Below, piece by piece: positions 1 through 6,027 of a DNA stretch of 10,688 nucleotides. The translations under genes and the position numbers were made by a program. The DNA is taken from positions 1-10,688 of the forward strand of contig JAGAMQ010000129.1 in the NCBI GenBank assembly GCA_017624645.1, given 5' to 3'. Within the stretch, counting starts at the first letter, position 1. Every line of letters starts with the position of its first letter. The notes beneath the pieces are model-generated. The model was not told the origin of the DNA, did no database searches, and worked only from the letters and a program-made list of their open reading frames with translations. Origin of the DNA: Oscillospiraceae bacterium (GTDB lineage Bacteria; Bacillota; Clostridia; Oscillospirales; Oscillospiraceae).

Positions 1-341
1 CGGATGTTGTCGATTCTCTTATCTCCTTGGTATATAGCACTTTTGAGATATAGTAGTTTCCTTAGCTTTCTTTCAAACTCGTTTATTTCAGGATATAACC
101 TTCTGTTAAAATATGCTGCACTTTCGTTTGTTAAAACCGTAGGACTATAATTCTCCATCACATAATCATTTACTTTGGATAAAGCGGCAGCATTATCCTC
201 GTTCTCTCCGGATAATGAATAGGTAACAGTCCAACATGTTGAGTTATCTATATTTAAAAACTCAACGGCAACTTTATCTGGTTGGTAGTTTTCCACAGCA
301 GCACGATGGGCATCGTCCATAAAAAGATATTCTTGTATCAT
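1..341 (-). CDS. Unrecognised protein, N-terminal 113 residues (cut by window edge)
   Basis: This frame is open from an ATG at 341 to the left edge without a stop, so the 3' end lies outside the window. The start is well supported: GGGAG sits seven bases before the ATG. The protein begins MIQEYLFMDDAHRAAVENY and has a short segment rich in hydrophobic and aromatic residues (VEFLNIDNSTCWTVTYSL), which looks like beta strands. A helical, charged stretch follows (YFNRRLYPEINEFERKLRKL, about residues 83-102). That helix resembles those of HEPN-type abortive-infection proteins, but this is only an impression and no catalytic RxxxxH motif is visible in the part present. Codon use is AT-rich, unlike the genes on the right of the window. 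It lies 122 bases downstream of the Fic gene on the same strand, with its own -10-like box and an inverted repeat in the leader. Function is unknown. Confidence 0.75.
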   Translation of the reverse strand, partial: MIQEYLFMDDAHRAAVENYQPDKVAVEFLNIDNSTCWTVTYSLSGENEDNAAALSKVNDYVMENYSPTVLTNESAAYFNRRLYPEINEFERKLRKLLYLKSAIYQGDKRIDNI

Positions 342-370
342 TGTTTTTCTCCCTGCCTTTTCGTACCGGT

Positions 371-400
371 GTAACCTATTAAATCAAGTTGATAGGTTAC
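371..400. promoter_or_regulatory. Perfect 9-bp inverted repeat in the leader of the left-edge gene
   Basis: GTAACCTAT at 371-379 is matched by ATAGGTTAC at 392-400, with a 12-base centre. On the minus strand it lies downstream of a TATAAT box (plus positions 419-424) and about 30 bases before the ATG at 341. That placement suits a repressor operator or a leader hairpin. No T-run follows, so it is not a standard terminator for the Fic gene. No convincing -35 box pairs with the -10. Confidence 0.5.
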
Positions 401-463
401 TCCTCATTTGCATTATTGATTATACTGCATAAACGGTACAATAAATCTCTCTATATAAGGCTT

Positions 464-1597
464 TTAGGTATCCTTGCGAAGGATTTCTAGATATCCTTCA
501 TACGCAAACACGCGATTTCTGCTGGCATTGTTGGTTTGCACCAATATACCTGCATCTACAAGGCGTTTTACAGCTCCGGAAACCGTACTGAATGACAACT
601 CCAAATCAGCCGCGGTTTTCTTAATGTCAATAATAGGGTTCTGCTCGAGGTATGCAAATAGCATTTGAGCAGTCGTGGCTGCACGTCCCATTTTCTGAAT
701 GATCTGCACATTCTTTTCATGCAGATGATTCAATGCGTGAATCGTCCGAGCAGCGTCCTCTGCAGATTCCTTTATTGCAAATAGAAAGAATTTGATCCAC
801 TGCTCATAATTATCCTTGTTCCGTACTTCACTCATACGGTCATAATACTCAATACGATTCTTTTTCAGATAATAGGAAATATAGAGTGCAGGTGTGGAGA
901 GTGCTTTCTTCTCCATTAAGAAAAGGGTGATCAGCAACCGCCCGATACGGCCATTACCATCCAGGAAGGGGTGGATGGTTTCAAACTGATAATGCAGCAG
1001 TGCTGCTTGAATCAGCACATCCAATGCATCGTCAGAATTGATATACTTTTCCAGATCCGACATTGCTTCGATCATATCTTCCGGCGTGGGTGGAATATAT
1101 CTGGCAGTTTTAAGGGTACTGCCAGCAGCACCGATCCAGTTTTGTGATGTGCGGAATTCACCGGGGGACTTTTCTTGACCTCGCACACCAGCCATCAGCA
1201 CCGCATGCGTTTCTTTGATCAACCGATTGCAGAGTGGAAGTGTGTTCAAACGATCCAAGGCATACTCTGTAGCTTTTATATAGTTGATAACATCTGCAAC
1301 ATTCTGATTTGCATTTTGTTCAATCAAGGGATCCAAAACATCTTCAAGTGTTGCCTGTGTGCCCTCAATCTGTGAAGACATTAGCGCTTCCTTTCGGACA
1401 TACATAGACACAAATAAATTCGTATTGGGAATGTATGCAGACAGCGTATCCAGCGTTGCCAAAGCACGAGCGGCATCAGCAAGTGCTGCTGCCATTTCTT
1501 GATCCACATCTATTTCCGGGGGCAGCTGAGCCGGCCGAAAGGATTTGTAAGCAGCCTCGCCACTTAAATTGGTGATGTATTGACCGGAACGGCTCAT
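464..1597 (-). CDS. Fic-family protein (probable AMP-transferase) with C-terminal winged helix
   Basis: The 377-residue protein carries the full Fic active-site motif HPFLDGNGRIGR at 209-220, whose His209 is the expected catalytic base. Fic enzymes usually transfer AMP from ATP to hydroxyl groups of target proteins. Residues 74-79 (SSQIEG) fit the inhibitory (S/T)xxxE(G/N) motif placed N-terminal to the Fic core, with Glu78 as the likely inhibitory residue; this is the class II, self-restrained type. The tail, about 305-372, looks like a winged helix (AADLELSFSTVSGAVKRL), so DNA binding and autoregulation are plausible. The start is supported by GGAGGG seven bases before the ATG, and the length is normal for solitary Fic-wHTH proteins. 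It has its own consensus promoter and lies 175 bases downstream of a double Phd-type gene. All key residues are present. The target is unknown. Confidence 0.93.
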   Translation of the reverse strand: MSRSGQYITNLSGEAAYKSFRPAQLPPEIDVDQEMAAALADAARALATLDTLSAYIPNTNLFVSMYVRKEALMSSQIEGTQATLEDVLDPLIEQNANQNVADVINYIKATEYALDRLNTLPLCNRLIKETHAVLMAGVRGQEKSPGEFRTSQNWIGAAGSTLKTARYIPPTPEDMIEAMSDLEKYINSDDALDVLIQAALLHYQFETIHPFLDGNGRIGRLLITLFLMEKKALSTPALYISYYLKKNRIEYYDRMSEVRNKDNYEQWIKFFLFAIKESAEDAARTIHALNHLHEKNVQIIQKMGRAATTAQMLFAYLEQNPIIDIKKTAADLELSFSTVSGAVKRLVDAGILVQTNNASRNRVFAYEGYLEILRKDT

Positions 1598-1610
1598 ATT
1601 TCATCCCTCC

Positions 1611-1734
1611 AAATCAAAATAACAATTACATTATACCCACTTTATTTTGAGATGTCAACTTAAATCAAAATAATAGGCGGTGAATTCAATTCAAATTACG
1701 AGTTCGTTATGGTGCGGTGCAGATTATTTTGATA
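1611..1734. repeat. Operator-like AAATCAAAATAA repeats around the Fic promoter
   Basis: The 12-mer AAATCAAAATAA occurs twice in the same orientation, at 1611-1622 (over the expected transcription start) and 1662-1673 (just upstream of the -35 box). The spacing is 51 bases, close to five helical turns. The core occurs in inverted orientation as TTATTTTGA at 1642-1650, inside the promoter spacer, and as TTATTTTGAT at 1724-1733. Copies that bracket and enter a consensus promoter look like binding sites for a repressor. The Fic protein's own winged helix or the upstream Phd-type protein are the candidate binders; this is inference. Confidence 0.6.
1630..1658 (-). promoter_or_regulatory. Consensus sigma-A promoter of the Fic gene
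   Basis: On the minus strand the -35 box is TTGACA (plus 1653-1658) and the -10 box is TATAAT (plus 1630-1635), with exactly 17 bases between. Both boxes match the consensus at all six bases. The expected start of transcription, about 1622-1624, leaves a leader of roughly 25 bases before the ATG at 1597. A promoter this strong normally needs repression, and the surrounding repeats offer a site for it. Confidence 0.85.
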
Positions 1735-1772
1735 CCTTCATAAAATTACGCTGTTGTGTGCCGTGCTAGCAG

Positions 1773-2144
1773 CTATTTCCGCAACAATCGCATTAGATCT
1801 TGGTGTCGGTGTTTGTATACGTCAATGCTCATAACAACCATAGCGATCTCGCCGTTTTTAATGATGCTGATTGGTTGATTACTTTCCAGGCAGAAAGCAG
1901 ATATGCGGCTGGTCAGTTTCAAGTCTCGAATCGGAATTGTCATGGGTACAGAGAATTCTTTGGCGAAATCCAGCTTGCCGTTTGCATCGCGGAAACGAAA
2001 ATGATCGTTGAAAAAGTCTGCATTCATAATGACGAGTTCCGGTTCTCCGTTCCGGGTGATAAATATCGGTTCAAAATGCTGCTGGCAATACTCACAAATA
2101 CCGGTGGTATCCTTAAGATCGGTTAAAGGTTTAAAAACTGACAT
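1773..2144 (-). CDS. Double Phd/YefM-type antitoxin-like protein
   Basis: This 123-residue protein is built from two similar units, about residues 5-45 and 70-110, that align without gaps. Unit one reads PLTDLKDTTGICEYC and then EPIFITRNGEPELVIM. Unit two reads PIRDLKLTSRISAFC and then QPISIIKNGEIAMVVM. Roughly 17 of 41 aligned positions are identical. Each unit has the Phd/YefM N-terminal pattern, with an 'I-x-D-L' strand and helix followed by 'P-I-x-I-x-(R/K)NG'. In that family the N-terminal domain dimerises and binds DNA, and a C-terminal tail wraps the toxin. Here the linker (46-69) and the short basic tail (111-123) are the only candidate toxin-binding parts. The start is supported by AAGGAG seven bases before the ATG. 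No RelE- or Doc-sized toxin gene is adjacent; the next gene downstream encodes the Fic protein. It may regulate or restrain Fic, or be an orphan. Confidence 0.75.
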   Translation of the reverse strand: MSVFKPLTDLKDTTGICEYCQQHFEPIFITRNGEPELVIMNADFFNDHFRFRDANGKLDFAKEFSVPMTIPIRDLKLTSRISAFCLESNQPISIIKNGEIAMVVMSIDVYKHRHQDLMRLLRK

Positions 2145-2279
2145 AATGATTCTCCTTTTTATAATTTTTGTAGTGTTAATCGAATGTCGGGTAAATAAAT
2201 AGTTATCACATCCTTTGTGTTGATATATTCTCTTGCATTATGTATTTTATTGTGGCTTTATTTTGGGAGCATATGTAAT

Positions 2280-2320
2280 AAGTGCCAAACGGTAGAAATC
2301 CGTCTGGCACTTGATTTTTT
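2280..2320 (+). terminator. Rho-independent terminator, plus strand
   Basis: AAGTGCCAAACGG (2280-2292) pairs with CCGTCTGGCACTT (2300-2312) at 12 of 13 positions around a 7-base loop, and GATTTTTT follows directly. The T-run lies on the plus side only; on the minus side the hairpin is followed by TTATTACA, a weak tract. No plus-strand gene precedes it in the window, so it ends a small unannotated transcript or is left over from a lost gene. Confidence 0.75.
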
Positions 2321-2333
2321 GTGAATATTCTGC

Positions 2334-2456
2334 TTAACTGGCTGCTTCTAGCATGTTTTCTATAAAAATCCCATACCCAGTGGTAGGATCGTTGACTAAA
2401 ACGTGTGTGACCGCTCCCACAATACGGCCATCCTGCAAAATTGGGCTACCCGACAC
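2334..2456 (-). pseudogene. 3' fragment of a second spoIVB-like gene
   Basis: Read on the minus strand, this piece encodes [16 protein letters not shown] and continues to [19 protein letters not shown], then TAA. It matches the C-terminus of the intact spoIVB-like gene at 6086-7051 in 34 of 39 residues, and the five changes are all conservative (for example K to R and D to E). The Met of the catalytic GMSGSP box is a Val (GTG) here. Upstream the similarity stops and an in-frame TAA lies ten codons before, so only the last 40 or so codons remain; the signal peptide, PDZ domain, His and Asp are gone. At DNA level 31 of 39 codons differ although only five residues do, so this is not a fresh copy of its neighbour. 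Confidence 0.85.
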
Positions 2457-2537
2457 GCGTGTGTCAATATAGGACCAACACATTTAAGACACAGAGCGTC
2501 CCCAGTCTTACTGTCGTCTGTTTATTCGGTTTACGGG

Positions 2538-3209
2538 TTAATAAGTAATTTCTCCGTCATGGTTCATCAGGGTGACGGTGCTGACTTGCTCCAGAAGATT
2601 GATTTGCTTAATCAAATCCGTTTCATTGGCTGTCTTTAATTCTACAATCATATCTAACCCCGTGGAGGTTACATTTCTTGACTTTATTTTATAGAAGGAG
2701 GTTTGTTTTTTCAGCACCTCTTTGAGCGCCGGTTCTGCATCCATATTTTCCAAATTGACAATCAGCAAAAGTGCAGGTCTGACATTGGGGATAAAATGAA
2801 GCACAAGCATTACAACGGTAATCAGCAGGGATGCCAAAATTGCAATCTCATACAAGGCTGCTCCGCAGATAATGCCCACCGAAATGACCCAAAACAAAAA
2901 GGCTAAATCCATAGGGTCTTTGATTGCCGTTCTGAAACGCACGATAGACAATGCACCAACCATACCCAAAGAAATAATGGCACTGGATTGCACAGCCATT
3001 ATAACGGCGGCGGTAATCAGGTCAATCGCCACCAGCGAAATTGCAAAGCCCTTGGAGTAAAAGGCTTTCCTGCAGGTAATTCGATAAATTACGAAAACAT
3101 ATACGCCAAGTGCAGCCGCACATAATAGGCTTGTCAAAATTCTTGACATATCCATAGGCGTATTAAACTGGTTCAAAAACGAATTCTTAAGAATATCTTT
3201 TATGCTCAT
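2538..3209 (-). CDS. DUF4956 family integral membrane protein
   Basis: The chosen start (MSIKDILKNS, ATG at 3209) has AGGAG eight bases upstream, overlapping the stop of the preceding gene; an ATG at 3242 would lie inside that gene with no ribosome site. The product has 223 residues. Hydrophobic segments at about 24-43, 57-74, 79-90, 101-120 and 121-140 suggest four or five membrane passes. The loop GALSIVRFRTAIKDP (86-100) is the hallmark of DUF4956. The C-terminal third (about 150-223) is soluble, with a mixed strand/helix pattern like a small regulatory domain. The family has no firm biochemical function that I know of. It is regularly found beside VTC-domain polymerases and CotH-type proteins, as here. 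Last gene of a three-gene operon; it may be the membrane partner of the VTC protein, by inference. Confidence 0.9.
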   Translation of the reverse strand: MSIKDILKNSFLNQFNTPMDMSRILTSLLCAAALGVYVFVIYRITCRKAFYSKGFAISLVAIDLITAAVIMAVQSSAIISLGMVGALSIVRFRTAIKDPMDLAFLFWVISVGIICGAALYEIAILASLLITVVMLVLHFIPNVRPALLLIVNLENMDAEPALKEVLKKQTSFYKIKSRNVTSTGLDMIVELKTANETDLIKQINLLEQVSTVTLMNHDGEITY

Positions 3210-3220
3210 ATTTCTTTCTC

Positions 3221-3943
3221 CTATCGTGAATAATACCGACATAATGCATATTTGGAAAATGCCGTTTGGCGCAGACTCCCCAATTCCAAAAGCCGATATA
3301 AAAAATCCGGCAGGAATTCGTCGTATTTTACCTCCAGCACATGCTGACCTTTGCTTAATATGGGGCGCAGGGGCAGCTTTTCTTCGAAAAATCCGTCAAA
3401 ATCCGTGGAGCTGCCAATGTTTCGGTCAAAGGTGATCCGTACATTGCCTGCTGGATAGACAAACGGCGTGCGCTCATATGCGGCAATTACTTTCGGGCGC
3501 AAGGCGCTGCTGCTTATTTGAAGGGCTAGCTTGCGGAGCAGTGGATTTTGATTTTCCCGGGGTATGATTGCGCCATTCATAATTTCATTGTATTGTTCAA
3601 GGGTCAGCCTGCAGCTGTCTTTGTGCGTCATTGCCCGTTCTTTCTTTTTGCACTCCAGGGTAATTCTGTTATTTTGGGCATTGTAAATCCGGATACGAAA
3701 CTTTTCCCGGGGGTCGTTGCCGTTTTCATTTTCCATCAGGCAATGGTCCTGTGGGTCATCAAAATATACACTGCGGATACCGTATATTCCCGTCAGCCCG
3801 GCGTGAATATCCTTTTTGCACACAGATTGTATCCTGGCTTGGATAATTTGCAATTCTCCCTCTGTGCAAATATATTTCAGCTCGTTGCGAAACTTTTCCT
3901 GCTTTACATCTTCTGCGTGCAGCAATTGCGTAATATCTTTCAT
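3221..3943 (-). CDS. VTC-domain protein (polyphosphate polymerase type)
   Basis: This 240-residue soluble protein has the pattern of the VTC catalytic domain, which in yeast Vtc4 makes polyphosphate from ATP inside a basic tunnel. Visible motifs in order are RNELKY (19-24), REKFRIRIY (79-87), LECKKK (96-101), a KDS turn (108-110), RPKVIAAYER (149-158), VRITFDRNI (168-176), LEVKYDEFLP (203-212) and FSKYALCRY (229-237). The paired basic residues and the glutamates (Glu21, Glu97, Glu204) are those expected to line the tunnel and bind metal. No membrane segment is present, so it should sit in the cytosol. Its ATG overlaps the stop of the CotH gene (TAATG) and no good ribosome site is seen, pointing to translational coupling. 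Polymerase activity is inferred from the family; bacterial members are poorly characterised. Confidence 0.9.
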   Translation of the reverse strand: MKDITQLLHAEDVKQEKFRNELKYICTEGELQIIQARIQSVCKKDIHAGLTGIYGIRSVYFDDPQDHCLMENENGNDPREKFRIRIYNAQNNRITLECKKKERAMTHKDSCRLTLEQYNEIMNGAIIPRENQNPLLRKLALQISSSALRPKVIAAYERTPFVYPAGNVRITFDRNIGSSTDFDGFFEEKLPLRPILSKGQHVLEVKYDEFLPDFLYRLLELGSLRQTAFSKYALCRYYSR

Positions 3944-5751
3944 TACTTTTTAGCAAACACTGCTTCTAACGCCACCCCTCCGTCCACAGCAACGGTAATG
4001 GTATGGGCATCTGTGTTTGTCGCTCCTTTCCATCCAACAAATCGGTAACCGCTGTTTGCCTCGGCGGTAATAGTAATTGGATAGTCTGTGAAATACTTGC
4101 CGTCCCAGGTGCCGTCCGTGAGGTCAACAGCAGAGGTGTTTACCACGATGCTGCCGCCTTCCGGCAGGTTGCTTGTAATGGAAACGATTTCCAAAGCGCC
4201 CTGTAGATCAAACTCTTCCGCCAAATGCTGTGGGGCATAAGTGGGTCGCTTCAAAAAATATCCGCCCTGCCAGGATAGGTCATATCCGAATTCTTTCAGA
4301 ACGGTTTCCATCTTCTCCGGACGGAAGTTGTTGTTCACCATATCCATAAATGAAAGCACAAACTGCCGTCGGAAAGCTTCGCTTTCCTTAAATGCCTGGA
4401 AAAGTAAGCCTTGGTTTAACGGGTCAGGAAGAAAGGGTGCCTCACAGGAGAATATATTTACCTCCGCAGCATTCTCTACCGGGAAATATCCTAAAGTATA
4501 CTCCAGCATATCAATGTCATAGATGCACCATCTCCAACGGGCGTCCTGATAGTCCTGCTGCCGGTTTTCCGTGCTGCGCCAGAGCACATAGTTTTTATTT
4601 TCCGATACGTCCCAGTTGCAAAAATAGTAGTTGGTGGTGATGTAGTCGATATAGCTTTGTATATCCACGCTTTTCAGAAGCTCGTCCCACTGCTCCGGGT
4701 CTGAGAAGTCGCTTTTTTTCACATATGCCAGAAACTGGTCGTAGGTTTGTCCGTTCCACTGGACATCTTCTTCCGGTATGCCATCTTTGACAACAATGAC
4801 ATCGTTTACTTTGTAATGTTCTTTGAAATATTGGTTGTCATATCGCTCCAGCATATAGGAGGTATACCAAAACTCACCATTGAGATACACCTGCACCGGT
4901 ATGCTTCCTTGAACGGAAATGGCTCGATCCTCCACAACAGAGGCTACCATAGCGTCCGTCAGGTAATCCTTTATCATTACCGAATGGGTATCCACCCCCG
5001 GAAACAGATTGTATTCAAACAGTTTGCTTCCACCGTATTCTTCTCTTGCCACCAAAATAAATCGTTTCTTTGCCCATACCCGTTTGGAGCTTCCTTGTAT
5101 CCGAATGCCCACGGTTTGATTGAGGATATCCCCGTTTTCACCCAGTATTTCAAGAAGTGCCGTTGTCTCCAGGTGTTGCTGAAAATTTGCCAGCGGTGCT
5201 TCGGTCTGGGTGTCACCGGATAAATACCATTCATCGTATTTTTTGCCCGTAACATAAATGCCGTCCTCACCGAAAAGATTATCTTCATCGAATACCAGAG
5301 ACACCGTTAGGGCATCTTTCGGCTTATCAATTCCCACAAAATATGTCTGGGTGATGATATCACTGCTGTAGCCCCAGTCGTTTATATACATTGCACGAAT
5401 TACCGTGCCCTTTTCTACCGGGTCTTCAGGTGCAACAAAGTGTTGCCAATCCAAAATAACATTGGCAACGGCGTTGTATTTGTTTTCTTCCGGCGTTCTG
5501 TTTTTTATGGGAATGCCGCCCTGGTACACCTGGGAGGCTGTTGTCGGTGTGCTTCCGTCTGTGGTATAGTAGATAGTGCTGTTTTTGGGAACCTTAAATG
5601 TTAGGGTAAACGCATCATCATAATAGCCGCCGATGTGTGATGGCTTGGGGTCGGGAGGGTTAACGGTAAAATCTGCCCACAAATAAACAACCACCACCAA
5701 AAGAAGCAAAATAGCCACAATGAGCATAGTATATTGTCTTTTTGCTCGCAT
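3943..5751 (-). CDS. Membrane-anchored CotH-type kinase protein
   Basis: With the ATG at 5751 the product has 602 residues. A basic N-terminus (MRAKRQ) precedes a single hydrophobic segment (about 8-25), and the rest is probably extracytoplasmic. Residues about 40-85 (YYTTDGSTPT) look like a chitobiase/hexosaminidase C-terminal-type beta domain. The CotH domain spans roughly 148-500, with RIQGSSKR (217-224), ERYDNQYF (302-309), NWDVSENKNYVLWR (379-392) and RWRWCIYDIDML (405-416). By analogy with Bacillus CotH, Asp381 and Asp412/414 are candidates for the catalytic and metal-binding acids. The C-terminus (about 530-602, GYRFVGWKG) resembles a bacterial surface beta-repeat of InlB B type. An in-frame GTG at 5814 with GGAG eight bases upstream is an alternative start; I prefer 5751 because it gives a normal basic-then-hydrophobic N-terminus. 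First gene of the operon with VTC and DUF4956. Confidence 0.9.
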   Translation of the reverse strand: MRAKRQYTMLIVAILLLLVVVVYLWADFTVNPPDPKPSHIGGYYDDAFTLTFKVPKNSTIYYTTDGSTPTTASQVYQGGIPIKNRTPEENKYNAVANVILDWQHFVAPEDPVEKGTVIRAMYINDWGYSSDIITQTYFVGIDKPKDALTVSLVFDEDNLFGEDGIYVTGKKYDEWYLSGDTQTEAPLANFQQHLETTALLEILGENGDILNQTVGIRIQGSSKRVWAKKRFILVAREEYGGSKLFEYNLFPGVDTHSVMIKDYLTDAMVASVVEDRAISVQGSIPVQVYLNGEFWYTSYMLERYDNQYFKEHYKVNDVIVVKDGIPEEDVQWNGQTYDQFLAYVKKSDFSDPEQWDELLKSVDIQSYIDYITTNYYFCNWDVSENKNYVLWRSTENRQQDYQDARWRWCIYDIDMLEYTLGYFPVENAAEVNIFSCEAPFLPDPLNQGLLFQAFKESEAFRRQFVLSFMDMVNNNFRPEKMETVLKEFGYDLSWQGGYFLKRPTYAPQHLAEEFDLQGALEIVSITSNLPEGGSIVVNTSAVDLTDGTWDGKYFTDYPITITAEANSGYRFVGWKGATNTDAHTITVAVDGGVALEAVFAKK

Positions 5752-5824
5752 ACCGAAGCGCCCCCCATACATTGTGCCTGCCAAGGCAAGCACACAAACA
5801 AACCAAATTCTCACTGCCGATGCT

Positions 5825-5881
5825 CCAATTCTACGATTGGTTTGGCATAATCAGTTTACCACAGTTTTTGTGTGTATGCAA
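5825..5881 (-). promoter_or_regulatory. Possible promoter and operator of the CotH operon
   Basis: On the minus strand TTGCAT (plus 5876-5881) and TAAACT (plus 5853-5858) are 17 bases apart and could act as -35 and -10 boxes, each an imperfect match. Just downstream, near the expected start of transcription, is the inverted repeat CCAAT-N6-ATTGG (5825-5840), a possible operator. The -10 box overlaps the stop codon of the small open frame upstream. Confidence 0.35.
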
Positions 5882-5975
5882 GAATAAAAACGAAAATGCA
5901 AGGGGTACACCAACAGGGGGCAGTGTTGGCGGAAAGCGCTAAGCCAAAGCCAATCGGAACTTTGTAGAAAGCCAT
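5856..5975 (-). CDS. Small open frame of 39 codons, possibly a truncated small gene
   Basis: The ATG at 5975 is preceded by AGGAGGTGATC, the best Shine-Dalgarno match in the window, at good spacing. The encoded peptide starts MAFYKVPIGFGLALSAN, then turns into an odd stretch with three cysteines (PCWCTPC) and a hydrophobic end (IFVFILAYTQKLW) before TAA. The first 15 residues recall short Oscillospirales proteins of unknown function that begin 'MAFYxxPIGFGMALAxN' and continue as a helical protein; this is from memory. Here the similarity ends near codon 16, so the gene may have been cut and fused to intergenic sequence. Alternatively, the 39-residue product is real and its hydrophobic end sits in the membrane. 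The hairpin at 6002-6020 ends in CGCCTCC on this strand and could pair with the ribosome site. Confidence 0.45.
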   Translation of the reverse strand: MAFYKVPIGFGLALSANTAPCWCTPCIFVFILAYTQKLW

Positions 5976-6001
5976 AAGATCACCTCCTCTATTGTTTGTA
6001 A

Positions 6002-6020
6002 GGGAGGCGTTTCGCCTCCC
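6002..6020. repeat. GC-rich hairpin, 8-bp stem
   Basis: GGGAGGCG (6002-6009) and CGCCTCCC (6013-6020) form a perfect stem with a TTT loop. No T-run follows on either strand, so it is not a classical terminator. Short hairpins of this type are commonly dispersed between genes in Oscillospirales genomes (recalled, not checked). Confidence 0.6.
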
Positions 6021-6027
6021 GAAAGAA

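Larger units (their letters stand above)
2145..2537. other. Stretch without an intact gene
   Basis: This 393-base gap lies between the double Phd gene and the CotH operon. It contains AT-rich DNA with a possible plus-strand promoter (2220-2248), a strong plus-strand terminator hairpin (2280-2320) and a spoIVB 3' fragment (2334-2456). I see nothing recognisable in 2457-2537. The gap also marks the boundary between AT-rich accessory-looking DNA and the CotH operon. Confidence 0.7.

Noticed and set aside
371..400. Idea that this inverted repeat is the same operator as the nifS sites
   Set aside because: The half sites differ (TAACCTA against TTACCTA) and the spacing is 12 rather than 9, so the likeness is probably chance.
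1598..1772. Search for a small toxin gene between the double-Phd gene and the Fic gene
   Set aside because: The minus strand here is full of stops and is taken up by the promoter and repeats; no frame of toxin size exists.
3207..3242. Upstream ATG for the DUF4956 gene at 3242
   Set aside because: It overlaps the VTC gene and lacks a ribosome site; AGGAG sits correctly for the ATG at 3209.
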